Shown here one piece after another: positions 12,026-22,496 of a DNA stretch of 64,000 nucleotides (positions within the stretch are counted from its first letter, which is position 1; every line of letters starts with the position of its first letter). A model generated the notes under the pieces. The model worked only from the letters and a program-made list of their open reading frames with translations. It was not told where the DNA came from and made no database searches. The DNA is taken from contig NC_081406.1 in NCBI RefSeq assembly GCF_030272615.1, positions 165,525,521-165,589,520 on the forward strand. The letters are read 5' to 3'. Source of the stretch: Cryptomeria japonica (taxonomy: Eukaryota > Streptophyta > Pinopsida > Cupressales > Cupressaceae). The position numbers were made by a program, and so were the translations under genes.

Positions 12026-13651
12026 GAATGGGGTTCAGACAAATCCTCTAGTGACTATGAGCTCACCGAGACATTCAGAGAACCAAGTGAGCCAACAGAA
12101 GAAGATGAATTTAATAGGAAATTCAAAGTTGGTCAAGAAACAACCCCAGAGGATTCCACACAGTCCTTGTCTCTATGTCCTAGGTTGAAATCACATAGAA
12201 TGAGAACACCTGTTCCAGAATGTGCTACTAGTGATGATAATTTCGATTCATTCATGATCGAGACTGATGAGGAGAGTGCCACCGATGACCTTGATAACTA
12301 CCTCGACATACCTGAATATAACTGCATCCTCACTCTTAACCCCGCTAACTTTGAGGACATCAAAGGCCTTCCCCTTGTCCACCACCAACTCATTGACTGG
12401 GATCATGAAGCACCTGTACAGTTGGACACATTCCAAAATGATGAAACTTTTATTGACTATCTTGGCATACGAGATGATCTTCCCCTTGGGGACCATAAAG
12501 TGGGATACATTATAGAACTCAATAGTGTGGCATATTTTGGTGAGGGTGTCAGGCCTTCTAGTCGCAAAAATATAAAAATAAAAACAAATCAAGGGTCTTA
12601 TGGCGAAAACCACACTGTGGCGCTATCTAACCCCAAAAATGTAAAAAGAAAGGACGTATTTGAGGGCGAAAACCTCTCTGAGGCACCCGAAGATGGAAGG
12701 CTTGACATCCTCCCAAGATCATATGAGGAAAAGTCATCCATGTTGGTAGAGGAGACTATCAAAACAAACATTGATACAGAAGAAGTTCCACACAACATAT
12801 TCCTAGCTCAATCTTTGACAGAGTCAGAAACGTCAAAATTCATAAGTTTCTTCACAGAGCGACAAATCAACTTTGCATGGTCATACTCCGATATGCCTGG
12901 ATTGGATCCCAATTTGGTAATGCATCATTTGACAATTAAACTGGGGGCAAAACCAGTGAAACAGAAATTAAGAAAGATGCATCCACAAGTGGCATTACTA
13001 GTCAAAGCAGAACTTGAGAAATTATTGGATGTAGGATTCATACGCCCGATTGATTATCCTGAATGGATCTCCAACTTAGTGCCTGTCAGTAAACTAGATC
13101 GTAGCATTAGAATATGTACAAATTTCAGAGACATCAACAAAGCTTATCCTAAGGATGATTTCCCGTTACCAAATATTGACTTGATTGTCGATCTCACAGT
13201 AGGTCATGCGATGTTATCCTTGATGGATGGATTCTCTGGTTACAATCAAATAAAAATTGCATCCGAAGACCAGCAAAAAACAACATTCACTTGTCCTTGG
13301 GGAACTTTCTGCTGGAATGTCATGCCCTTTGGGCTAAAAAATGCAGGTGCTACATATCAAAGAGCCATGACTACTATCTTTCATGATCTCATGCACGTTA
13401 CTGTGGAAGATTATGTTGATGACTGCTTGGGAAAATCAATAGATAGAGATACACATTTGGACATACTTTTAGTCATCTTTGATCGGTTGGAAAAATATAA
13501 AGTAAGATTAAGCCCCAAGAAATGTGTCTTTGGAGTAACCTCCGGGAAGCTCTTGGGATTCATTGTCTCAAAAAGAGGAATCAAAGCAAATCCAACAAAA
13601 GTCAAGGCCATCCTAGAGATGCAACCACCACGAAACATCAGTCAACTTTGA
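12026..13651 (+). pseudogene. Linker and reverse transcriptase of element A
   Basis: An acidic linker of about 270 residues (12026-12860) precedes a Ty3/gypsy RT. RT landmarks: HHLTIKLGAKPVKQ, ICTNFRDINKAYPKDDFPLP, FSGYNQI, MPFGLKNAGATYQR and the catalytic YVDD at 13412-13423. The C-terminal SPKKCVFGV and GFIVSKRGI are typical of Tat RT. It copies element RNA into cDNA. The segment ends with TGA at 13649 where relatives have Arg (CGA to TGA). Two GAAAAC hairpin modules lie inside the linker near 12601-12690. Confidence 0.9.
12601..12690 (+). repeat. GGCGAAAAC-hairpin modules inside the pol linker
   Basis: Two modules: GGCGAAAAC with CCAC, ACT, GTGG then CGCT (12602-12624), and GGCGAAAAC with CCTC, TCT, GAGG then CACC (12665-12687). 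Stems differ but pair within each module. In protein they give a repeated GEN-x-x-x-A pattern. Similar to the modules at 26029-26172. Confidence 0.5.
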
Positions 13652-14290
13652 TCTTTGCAAGGGAGACTTCAATCCATACTAAGATTCATAGCACAACTTG
13701 CAGATAAGTGCAATCCTTTTCAGCACTTGCTACATAAAAACATCAAATTCAAATGGGATGATAATTGTCAACAAGCTTTCCAGGCACTCAAAAATTATCT
13801 TCTGAATCCGCCAGTTTTGATACCACCAGTTCCAGATCAGCCTCTACTACTATACATATCAGCTACTTCAACAGCACTGGGGGCACTCTTAGCACAACAG
13901 GTTATTGAAGGCAAAGAAAAGGCAGTCTATTACATCAGTCGCACATTGGTGGGATATGAACTAAACTACACACCAATTGAGCGCGCATGTCTCACCATGG
14001 TCTTTGCTTCACAGAAATTATGACATTACATGCTAACTCATAAGACTAAGTTGATTGCAAGGATCAATCCGTTGAAATACCTTCTCAATAAAGCAACACT
14101 TACTGGGCAACTAGCCAAATGGGTGATGCTCCTGAGTGAATTTGACATTGAGTATGTGGACAGAAAAGCAATAAAAGGACAAGATATCATAGATCAGTTA
14201 GCGGATTCTCCCATGATAGATGATGTTCCTCTAATTTCAGAATTTCCAGATGAATCCATTTTAACAGTGTCACATGCAAAACCATGGTAA
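13652..14290 (+). pseudogene. First RNase H (gypsy type) of element A
   Basis: In frame after RT. It contains the connection/RNase H pattern of gypsy elements: FKWDDNCQQAFQALKNYL, then LLLYISATSTALGALLAQ, VYYISRTLVGYELNYTPIER and a C-terminal tail ending LLSEFDIEYVDRKAIKGQ. The expected Asp in the LYISAT strand is replaced by Ser, in keeping with loss of activity in this copy or with take-over by the second RNase H. Stops: TGA at 14021 (Arg in relatives) and TAA at 14288. Confidence 0.85.
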
Positions 14291-14641
14291 TTATACTTTG
14301 ACGGCTCATACACACACCATGGGGCAGGAGCTGGCATCCTCTTTATAACTCCTCAAGGGGATTCTATACCAAAATCATACCGCTTATCATTTCCTTGCAC
14401 TAATAACATAGAGGAATATGAGGCATTAACAATAGGATTACAAATTGTTGTTCAGTGGAAGATCTAGGAACTTCGTGTTTTTGGGGACTCTCAACTTGTA
14501 ATCCGTCAAGCAACTGATGATTACCAAACAAAGGATGAGAAATTAATGCCTTACAAAAGAATGGTGGATGACTTGAAACAACATTTCACAAAGATAGACT
14601 TTGAGCAGATAACAAGAGAGCAAAATTGAGCTACAGATGCC
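14291..14641 (+). pseudogene. Second, archaeal-type RNase H of element A
   Basis: In frame, about 115 residues: YFDGSYTHHGAGAGILF (first Asp), NNIEEYEALTIGL (Glu) and LRVFGDSQLVIRQ (second Asp). This is the catalytic D-E-D arrangement of the plant/archaeal-type RNase HI that Tat elements gained as an extra domain. All three acidic residues remain. Two stops (TAG 14465, TGA 14627) break it. This domain is the strongest single reason to place the element in the Tat lineage. Confidence 0.88.
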
Positions 14642-15200
14642 ATGGCTACAATTGCTTCACTGATCGATCTACCTCCGAATGAGACCTGCTATGAGTTTTT
14701 GGTGGATAACCTTTTGGTTCCTTCATATGAAATCCCTCCTACTAAGATGATATGTGTCATCGGTCCTGATTCCCAGTTATATGGTTCCATTTTCACATAT
14801 CTTCGCGATAATACCCTTCCTCCCGACCTATCCAATAACCAACGTCGCACTTTCATTTGCCAATCTTCTCGGTATGTCATTTTAGCCAATATCCTATACC
14901 ATCAAGGTCTAGATGGTACTCTTCTTAGATGTTTAGAAAGTGACAAATCTCAGATTGCGTTATGTGAAGTACATGAAGGGATATGTGGTCCACATTCGAG
15001 TGGTCCTACCTTAGCCAAGAAACTCATCAGGACTGGATATTACTGGCCCAATATGGAAAAAGATTCATATCAGTTTGTCAAGAAATGTAAGCAATGTCAA
15101 CTTCATGGAGACCTCATCCATGCACCAGCACAAGAACTTCAACCAATTGCGACTCCTTGGCCCTTTTGTCAGTGGGGACTCGATCTCATAGGCAAGATTC
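14642..15200 (+). pseudogene. Integrase N-terminal part of element A, cut by element B
   Basis: It carries the HHCC zinc-binding domain: VHEGICGPHSSG followed by RTGYYWPNMEKD and KKCKQCQ. It continues into the start of the catalytic core (PFCQWGLDLIGKI) and is interrupted by element B at 15201. The other half resumes at 25101. Removal of B and one gattc copy keeps the reading frame, so the integrase was continuous before insertion. Confidence 0.9.
15196..15200. other. Target-site duplication of element B, left copy
   Basis: Sequence gattc, repeated at 25101-25105, directly flanking the TG...CA ends of B. Confidence 0.95.
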
Positions 15201-17803
15201 TGATGAGGAGGTAGAATAGAAGTTAGTCTTCTTCTGAGGTTGGTGGGCTTTGTTCTCAATGTGCAATCAATCCCTAGGCACAAATGGGATTCTTCCAAAC
15301 CTTTCTCCTATCTCCTCCTCTCTATTCAACACTATTTTCACCCTATTGTATTGGACATCACTCCTCCTAACCTTCCATGCTAAGGCATTCAAGTCTGAAA
15401 TGAGGTCCTCTTGTGTGTCACCAAAAATGAACAAGTTTGGTTGTCCAACTAGCTGAATCTCCTCTCTTCCAGGAATGGGCAACTGTTGGAGAACCATGGT
15501 TTACCTAACCTTGTTTGCACCTTTAAGGATTTCAATCATATTAATGTGTTGACTGAGCATCTAAACAGGTCTTCAAAGTATGATGACTATCCCTTACCCT
15601 TCAATAGTGAAAATATCCAAATTGGATGCAAAGAACGTTGGTTTACTCAAGGCAATTTCTAGGTTCAAGTGGTCATTTTGATCAAATGACTTAATGAAAT
15701 GTTGTGGAGCTTGTAGTAGGGTGTCTCAGGTCTTAACTGATCAGTTTTGATGATTTGAAACAATCATTTACTTCTCCTTCCTTACCGATTTCATGAAATT
15801 GTCAAATTTGCTCCAAAAAGGCTACTAGAATTAGCCCCAGTTTTTAGTGAAATTTGTTCACCCTGCTCAATCTGCTAAACTTCATGGAAAAACCTTGGAG
15901 ATGTGGTCATTTGATGATGAATCTCAAGGATTTTTTCTATGGCAAGTACTGTACGGACTGTTTTAGGACTGCCCCACAAAATAGGCACTTTTCAAGGGTT
16001 TTTGAAGGTTTTAGTGAAGGTTTGCAATTTAAAAGTCTTCTCCATGTTACTAGACCCAATTAAACATTTTAAACCTTGCTTTGACATATACAAAGCACTC
16101 CAAAAGATTCAAACCTTATCTTAGAACACTGACATTATGTCAAATAAATGCCATACTGCTGCCCTTACACAGAAAAAATAGTCTAGAGGACTGGGACAGC
16201 AATGATTTTAATGTTTTTGCATACATTTCAACATTTGTACACCAAATACAATGTAATACTGTCAAATCTAGATGCAATAAAGAATCGATAGAAGTTGGAG
16301 CAACCTGCAAACAAGTAGGAAAGGAGTTTTTTTATGACTGTTGGTCATACACCGCCATCACTGCACTTTTAACAGTCTTAAAACTGTTTGCACTTTCTTT
16401 CTTTGTTTTAATTTATTTCTTCAATCTGTTGCTGGCCTGCAAAGGGGTGTTAATGGAAAGGTAAAAACAATACATATAGCCTCTTAAAGATCTTAAAAGT
16501 TGAACACTCAAGGGATGCCACAAAACATGACAGCCTTATAAGACTGTGACAAAGAAATACACTTTTTCTAAGATCCTTATTTAGGTCCTTTACAATCAAA
16601 TGGTGTATCTTATCTTCTCCACATTGAAACCACTTGCAAATACATTTTCATGATGCAAGAAAGAGGAATACATCATTCCATACTATCCATTTAGAGAGGT
16701 TGGCAATGAGGATCTAACAATGAAACAATGACTCACTGTTTTGCAGTCCGTTTTACACCTTTGCCTCTTGCTTCCAACCAAGTCATGAGAGAGACAAGGA
16801 TGGTAAAGCACAATGCTATCTCTTGCCAACTTGTTTCTTCTTTAACATTTCAAGGTACAGTGCTATGAACAGCAAAGTACCATTTAAACAAATTTGAGAA
16901 TACCCAAGCCAAGTTGCTCACTTCACACACTTGCCATGGGCTTACAAACACTTGTACATTGCTAGAAAAGGAAAATGGATGTATGGTACAGTATGTAAAG
17001 ATCCAACAAATTCCCTCAAATCCATGGATGAAGAGACTTTGAAGAAATTAGTTGGACCATGAATGATCTTCCATTGGAACCACAAAACAATGCCTTTCTC
17101 AAGAGCACTTCAAACAAAACTTGTTCCAAACCCCAAGAAAAGATCAGAGATCACTACTAAAACATCAAGAGAGATCACAGAAATGAAAAATAGGAGTAGT
17201 ACGGACTCATGGAGCCATGGTACAGACTGTACTCTCAAAAGTGCAGAAAATTAGTTAAAAACTCACGAAAATGAGAGCAAAATAAGTATTTCTCTTAATT
17301 TTCCAAAATGAACAACCCATACAATGATTGGAACATGGTTTATATACATGTGCCAACTTTTTGAAGCCCTTGTATGGATAGGTACAGGCTGGAACTAACC
17401 AAAACCACCAAAAACCAATTTTTTGACAACTTTTGACAACTTTTTGACAACTTTTGTTGCTCAAAAATTGCATTTTGACTTCCGGTGACTTGGCACTCAA
17501 ACCAATGAATCAAAATCATTTAGAAACACTAAATAAACATGCTCCAATTCCTTTCAAGGCTTTACAACATCAAAAAATTCAAACATGCTCATTTGGACCC
17601 GAAATTGACAATTTTTGGCCCATTGAGCAAAAACCAAAAATCTTGGAAACTCTTAAACAAAATGAGTTCCAAACCTCATTACACCACAAAAAAAACCTAT
17701 TAAACCTACTAGAAGCATAAAATAAACACACATGCTTAATTTGCAACAAAATGCTATACCTGCTGTGATTTGAGCATTCAGGTGCTCAGGTGCCCCTGCA
17801 CCA
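15201..17803 (-). repeat. 3' LTR of element B
   Basis: 2603 bp. On the minus strand it starts TGGTGCAGGGGCACC and ends CTCCTCATCA. It is nearly identical to 22497-25100. A minus-strand TATATAAA lies at 17339-17346. ORFs inside are non-coding shadows, duplicated in both LTRs. This is a long LTR for a chromovirus. Confidence 0.95.
17339..17346 (-). promoter_or_regulatory. TATA box in element B 3' LTR
   Basis: TATATAAA on the minus strand, identical in the 5' LTR at 24636-24643, about 2.1 kb from the inner end of the LTR. Confidence 0.55.
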
Positions 17804-17814
17804 TACTCCCCTAA
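17804..17814 (-). promoter_or_regulatory. Polypurine tract of element B
   Basis: TTAGGGGAGTA on the minus strand directly precedes the 3' LTR start TGGTG. Element C has CTAGGGAGTA in the same place. It is the expected plus-strand primer site for cDNA synthesis. Confidence 0.8.
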
Positions 17815-17825
17815 GGACAAAGAAG

Positions 17826-19190
17826 TCATGTGACTCCTTTGGGCAGTAAAGAAAGAGGAATTCCAGCTTTGAGAAAGTCACTTTCAGGTATCCATGTGGC
17901 TTCAGAAGCTATTTTATCCTTCCATTTGATGAGATGCTCCATGTATGTATGGTGTCTTGTCTTTTTGATGATTCTTGAATCTAGTACCTGTTGAGGAATG
18001 GGAGTAGAAGAAGAGGGGAGAGAAAGATCAGAAAGGGAATGAGAAAGATCTGAAACTCTTTGTGAATCTGATGGTAGCTCCCCTTTGAATGGCACCAAAT
18101 CTGCAACATTGAAAATAGGAGACATAGAAACTTCATTAGGCAAATCAACTTTGTAAGCATTATGGCCATATTTAGCCAAGATTTTGCATGGTCCTACTCT
18201 TCTCATTTGTAACTTAGTAGGCACTCCTTTCTGTAACCATGAATTGTTGAGATGGACCATCACATTATCACCCACTGAAAATTGAACATCTCTCTTTGAA
18301 GCATCAACTCTCTCCTTAACTTTTTGAGTAGTTTCCTGTAAAGACTTTTGTACCTGCTCGTGAATTTCTTTCATAGACTGTGCCATATCTTCTACTGTAC
18401 CACTCACTTGCTGCAAATTAGTGACATCATTTAACTCAAAAACACCTCTAGGATGCATTCCATAAATAATTTGAAATGGGCTCTTACCAGTGGATCTTTT
18501 TACACTGTCATTGTATGCAAACTCTGCCTGATGGATGAGTTGATCCCAACTTTGCCCATATTCTTTGGTAAGACATCTGAGTAGGTTACCCAATGTTCTG
18601 TTCACCACTTCTATTTGGCCATCTGTCTGTGGATGGTAAGTTGAGCCAAAAGACAAGTTAGTACCCAATTTATTCCATAAAGTTTTCCAAAAATGACCCA
18701 AAAACTTAGCATCTCTATCAGATACGATACTGGATGGCAAACCATGAATTCTTACAACTTCCTTAAAGAAAAGAAAAGCAATGTGACTAGCATCATTAGT
18801 AGTTTTGCAAGGTATGAAATGTGCCATTTTACTGAACCTGTCAACAACCACAAAAATACTATCACATCCTATTTTTGTTTTGGGCAAACCTACCAAAAAA
18901 TCCATACTGATGCAATCCCAAGGCCTAGAAGGTATGGGAAGAGGCTGATACAAACCAGCATTAGAGCTAGTACCCTTGGCTTTCTGACATACCATGCATT
19001 GCTCAACATATTTCCTGACATCTACCTGCATCTTAGGCCAAAAATAGTGCCTCTGAACCAATTCCAAAGTCTTATTAAGACCAAAGTGACCACTCAAGCA
19101 ACCATTGTGCTTTTCCTGTATCAGATTCTCCCTCATTGAACCTTTTGGCACACATAGTTGTCCACCCCTGAATAACAATCCATTCTGCAA
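17826..19190 (-). CDS. Integrase with chromodomain, element B
   Basis: Open stretch of 454 residues in the same frame as the rest of pol. The zinc domain reads HNGCLSGHFG, then QRHYFWPKM and CMVCQ. The catalytic core has Asp in ISMDFLVGLP, Asp in SDRDAKFLG and Glu in HPQTDGQIEVVNR, so the D-D-E triad is intact. A GPY/F-like region follows (MRRVGPCKILAKYGHNAYKV). The C-terminal chromodomain reads VLDSRIIKKTR, then YMEHLIKWKDK and ATWIPESDFL. Chromodomains steer integration toward marked chromatin. This is the best-preserved coding block in the window, though upstream stops make expression as part of the polyprotein unlikely. Confidence 0.92.
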   Translation of the reverse strand: MQNGLLFRGGQLCVPKGSMRENLIQEKHNGCLSGHFGLNKTLELVQRHYFWPKMQVDVRKYVEQCMVCQKAKGTSSNAGLYQPLPIPSRPWDCISMDFLVGLPKTKIGCDSIFVVVDRFSKMAHFIPCKTTNDASHIAFLFFKEVVRIHGLPSSIVSDRDAKFLGHFWKTLWNKLGTNLSFGSTYHPQTDGQIEVVNRTLGNLLRCLTKEYGQSWDQLIHQAEFAYNDSVKRSTGKSPFQIIYGMHPRGVFELNDVTNLQQVSGTVEDMAQSMKEIHEQVQKSLQETTQKVKERVDASKRDVQFSVGDNVMVHLNNSWLQKGVPTKLQMRRVGPCKILAKYGHNAYKVDLPNEVSMSPIFNVADLVPFKGELPSDSQRVSDLSHSLSDLSLPSSSTPIPQQVLDSRIIKKTRHHTYMEHLIKWKDKIASEATWIPESDFLKAGIPLSLLPKGVT

Positions 19191-21359
19191 AGTATAGTCA
19201 GCATATTCACTATGAAAAGTATTCTGAAAATCTTGACAAACTTTGTAAATATCAGCAAAATCAGAATCATGTGGATATAAATCCTTAAAACATTCTATAC
19301 CAATACTTCTAATCTGAATTTATTGAACAGTAAGTAACCATCTACTCAAAGCATTAGCTACTTTATTGCACTATCCTTTCTTATGCTTCAAAGTAAAGGT
19401 ATATGCTTGTAAAGACTCTACCCATTTAACATGTCTGTGACTAAGCTTATCTTGTGAATTGAGAAAACTAAGTGCCTGGTTGTCAGTGTAAACCACAAAT
19501 TCTTTAGGAAGAAGATAATGCCTCCATTTCCTAAGTGCCTAAACCAAAGCATACATTTCAAGATCATATGAAGAATATTTCTTCTTAGCATCATTAAGCT
19601 TCTCACTGAAAAATGCAACAGGTCTATTATCCTGACTCAAAATAGCACCAATAGCAATATTACTTGCATCACACTCTAAGGTAAACAATTTATCAAAACT
19701 AGGTAGAATCAACACTGATTGGGTAGCAACTCTGACTTTTAGCAATTCAAATCCCTTGTTGGCTGCTTCTGTCCACTGAAATTTCACTTTCACACCACCC
19801 TTAATGGTTTCCAACATAGGTGCACATATTTCACTGAAACCTCTAATAAATTTCCTATAAAATTGAGCAAGTCCATGAAAACTCCTGACATCACTAGCAT
19901 TCTTAGGGGTTGGCCAATTAACTATGGCTTCTACCTTATCTGGATCCATCTTCAAATCACCCCCTGAAACAACAAAACCCAAATAGACCAGCTCTTGCTT
20001 AAGGAAATCACATTTTTCTAGGGTGATAGTAAGTTGTTCATCATTCAATCTTTGTAAGACAATCTGCAAATGTTGGAGGTGTTCTTCCTTGGTTTGACTG
20101 AAAATTAAGATGTCATCAAGGTACACAACTACAAACCTGCCTATGAAGTCATGTAACACCTCATTCATCAATCTCATAAATGTACTGGGTGCATTCGTTA
20201 ACCCAAATGGCATGACTAGCCATTCATACAACCCCTCATTTGTCTTGAAAGTTGTTTTCCATTCATCCCCCTCTTTGATGTGGATTTGATGATAGCCACT
20301 CTTTAGGTCTATCTTACTGAAATATTTGGCTGCCCCTAAAAAATCCATAAGATCTTCTATCCTAGGGATGGGGAATCTATACCTGATTGTGATCCTGTTT
20401 ATTGCTCTTGAATCTGTACAAAGTCTCCAAGCCCCACCTTTCTTAGGTGCTAACACTGTGGGTACTGCACATGGACTAATACTTTTTCTAATCATTCCTT
20501 GGTCTAATAGCTCTTGGATTTGTCTTGCCACTTCCTGATTTTGTTCAGGTGTCATTTTGTAAGCAGCTTTGTTTGGTAAGGATGCACCTGGGATGAAGTC
20601 TATCTGGTGGCTAATGGCTCTCTGAGGAGGTAGAGAGGTTGGTTGACCATCATTAACAATTGACTTAAACTGATCTAGAAGTTGCTGCACCTCATTTGGG
20701 ATTTCTATCTTCCTTTCTTTCTTTTCATCAACTGGTTTCGTTACCAATGCAAAACCTATGCCATCACCTTCTTTTAGGGTATGGATGAACTCTTTTTCAC
20801 CAACTAACAAAGTGTTGGGAACTTGTGGTTTGCTGCCCTCACTTCCTTCATTAATGGACTGAATTTTATAGTTGATACCATTCTTGAAAAATGAGTATGA
20901 GTTCTTTTCTCCATCATTTTGTGCTTTCCTGTCAAATTGCCAAGGTCTTCCTAAAAGAAAATGACAAGCATCCATAGGTAGTATATCACACAAAATATTA
21001 TCCTGGTACTCACCTATGTTAAACTCTACCCATTTTTGTTCACTCACCAATACATGCTGCCCTTTTTCCAACCATGTGACCTTGTAGGGCTCATTATGTT
21101 GTATTCTAGGTAGATGAAGTTTTGTAGCAGCTTCTTCTGATATGATGTTATCAGTTGATCCTGAGTCAATGATAACTTTGCACACCTTTCCTTGGATCTT
21201 ACATTTGATCCTGAAAAGAGCTTTCCTTTGAGACATATCTTTCTGGGATGGCTCTTTCATGAGGGTCCTCCTGATCATGAGGTTTTCCCCTTCTTTTGAT
21301 GGTAGACACCTTTGATTTGGCGTGGTTTCCTCTTGCACAAAATGGACTCTCTTATCACC
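19191..21359 (-). pseudogene. Protease, RT and RNase H of element B
   Basis: Continuous frame with gag and integrase. Protease: VIIDSGSTDNII near 21170 and ILPMDACHFLLGRPW near 20960. RT: WRLCTDSRAINRITIRYRFP, KSGYHQIHI, MPFGLTNAPSTFMR and YLDD near 20117-20128. The connection and RNase H follow (LECDASNIAIGAILSQ, RKWRHYLLPKEF, TDNQAL). Stops at 19539-19541 (TAG), 19371-19373 (TAG) and 19320-19322 (TAA) fall in or after RNase H. At the first and third, element C has Gln. Otherwise well preserved. Confidence 0.9.
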
Positions 21360-22451
21360 TCCTTGAGATGAGCTTGGCTTTTCTGGGCATCTATATGTTG
21401 GATGGCCTAGTTTCTGATAGTTGTAACACTTCATGGTGGAGAAGTATGAACCTCTTTCAGGTCCATTAGATCTACCCCTTCCTGGGTTGCCTGATCCCCT
21501 ACCCCTATAGTTGGGTCTGCTCTGAGAATCCCCGCTTTGCTCAATAAGCTTAGACTCTCCCTGGGACCTATGATTTGTGTACCTTCCCCCAAAACTGCCT
21601 CTATGACTGCCTCTGTTTCCTCTACCTCTGCCTCTACCATTATGTTCTTGTTTCTTCTTGTTTCTCTCTTCTACCTTCAATGCTAATTGATAACACTTCT
21701 GTAATGTGTTGGGACACCATAGGCTTAACTCTTCCTGAATATTCCATCTTAACCCATTGAGATACCTAGCTACTCTGACATTTTCATCTTCTTGTACCTT
21801 AGATCTAAGGCTTAGTTTTTGGAATTCTACAGTGTAACTACTGACATCTAGGTCCTTCTATCTCAAGTTTTGTCTCTTCCTATGTAACTGGATTTCATAA
21901 TCTTCAGGCATGTAGGTGTCTTTGATCTTAGTTACCATTGTCTTCCAGGTGGTTATGGGTTTCTTTCCCTCTTTCACCCTTTCCTCTTGGATGAATTTCC
22001 ACCAGGTCAAGGCTGCCCCTCTCATTCTGGATTTGGCTACCTTCACTTTCTGTGCTTCAGTAATGCCATCACATTCAAAGTGATTCTCTAGACCCTCTAT
22101 CCACTCCATTAGTGCTTCTGGCTCCATCTTGCCACTAAAAAGGGACACTCCATCTAGGGCCTTTCCAGTCAAAGCTTTCAAAGCTTGTAAAAAGGTTTCT
22201 TGTTCTTTATCCAAGATTGGATCTGGTTCTGGGACTTCTTCCTCTAAGGTTTCCTTCTTATCTTCAGCATTTTCTACTCTCTCACTGACTTCTTCAGTCT
22301 TGACTTCTACTTGGTTCAACTTTCTTTCAAGTTGTTGTAATCTTTCTCTAAGGAGTCTATTTTCTTCACCCTGCTCCTCCATCCTCTTTGCTAACTCTAC
22401 ATTGGTCACCATGTTGTCGGTGTTGTCTCCCACTGACTCACTACCAGACAT
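21360..22451 (-). pseudogene. gag: gag of element B
   Basis: Starts at ATG 22451, 31 nt after the PBS. The N-terminal part is a coiled coil (ELAKRMEEQGEENRLLRERL). The gag domain follows with LTWWKFIQEERVKEGK and a basic, Gly/Arg-rich stretch. The zinc knuckle is degenerate: CYNYQKLGHPTYRC has Tyr where the second Cys should be. A TAG at 21858-21860 interrupts the frame where element C reads CAG (Gln). Same frame as pol. Confidence 0.87.
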
Positions 22452-22481
22452 ATGCTAATCTCTCAACCCAAATCTGAATTG

Positions 22482-22493
22482 GCTCTGATACCA
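22482..22493 (-). promoter_or_regulatory. Primer binding site of element B
   Basis: TGGTATCAGAGC on the minus strand, three bases inside the 5' LTR. This is the standard complement of the plant initiator methionine tRNA 3' end. Confidence 0.93.
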
Positions 22494-22496
22494 CTA

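Noticed and set aside
15250-17720. Several ORFs conserved between 15.2-17.7 kb and 22.5-25.0 kb
   Set aside because: They lie in the two LTRs of element B, so conservation comes from LTR identity and not from coding selection.
18693-19139. 148-residue + strand ORF
   Set aside because: Antisense shadow of the element B integrase.
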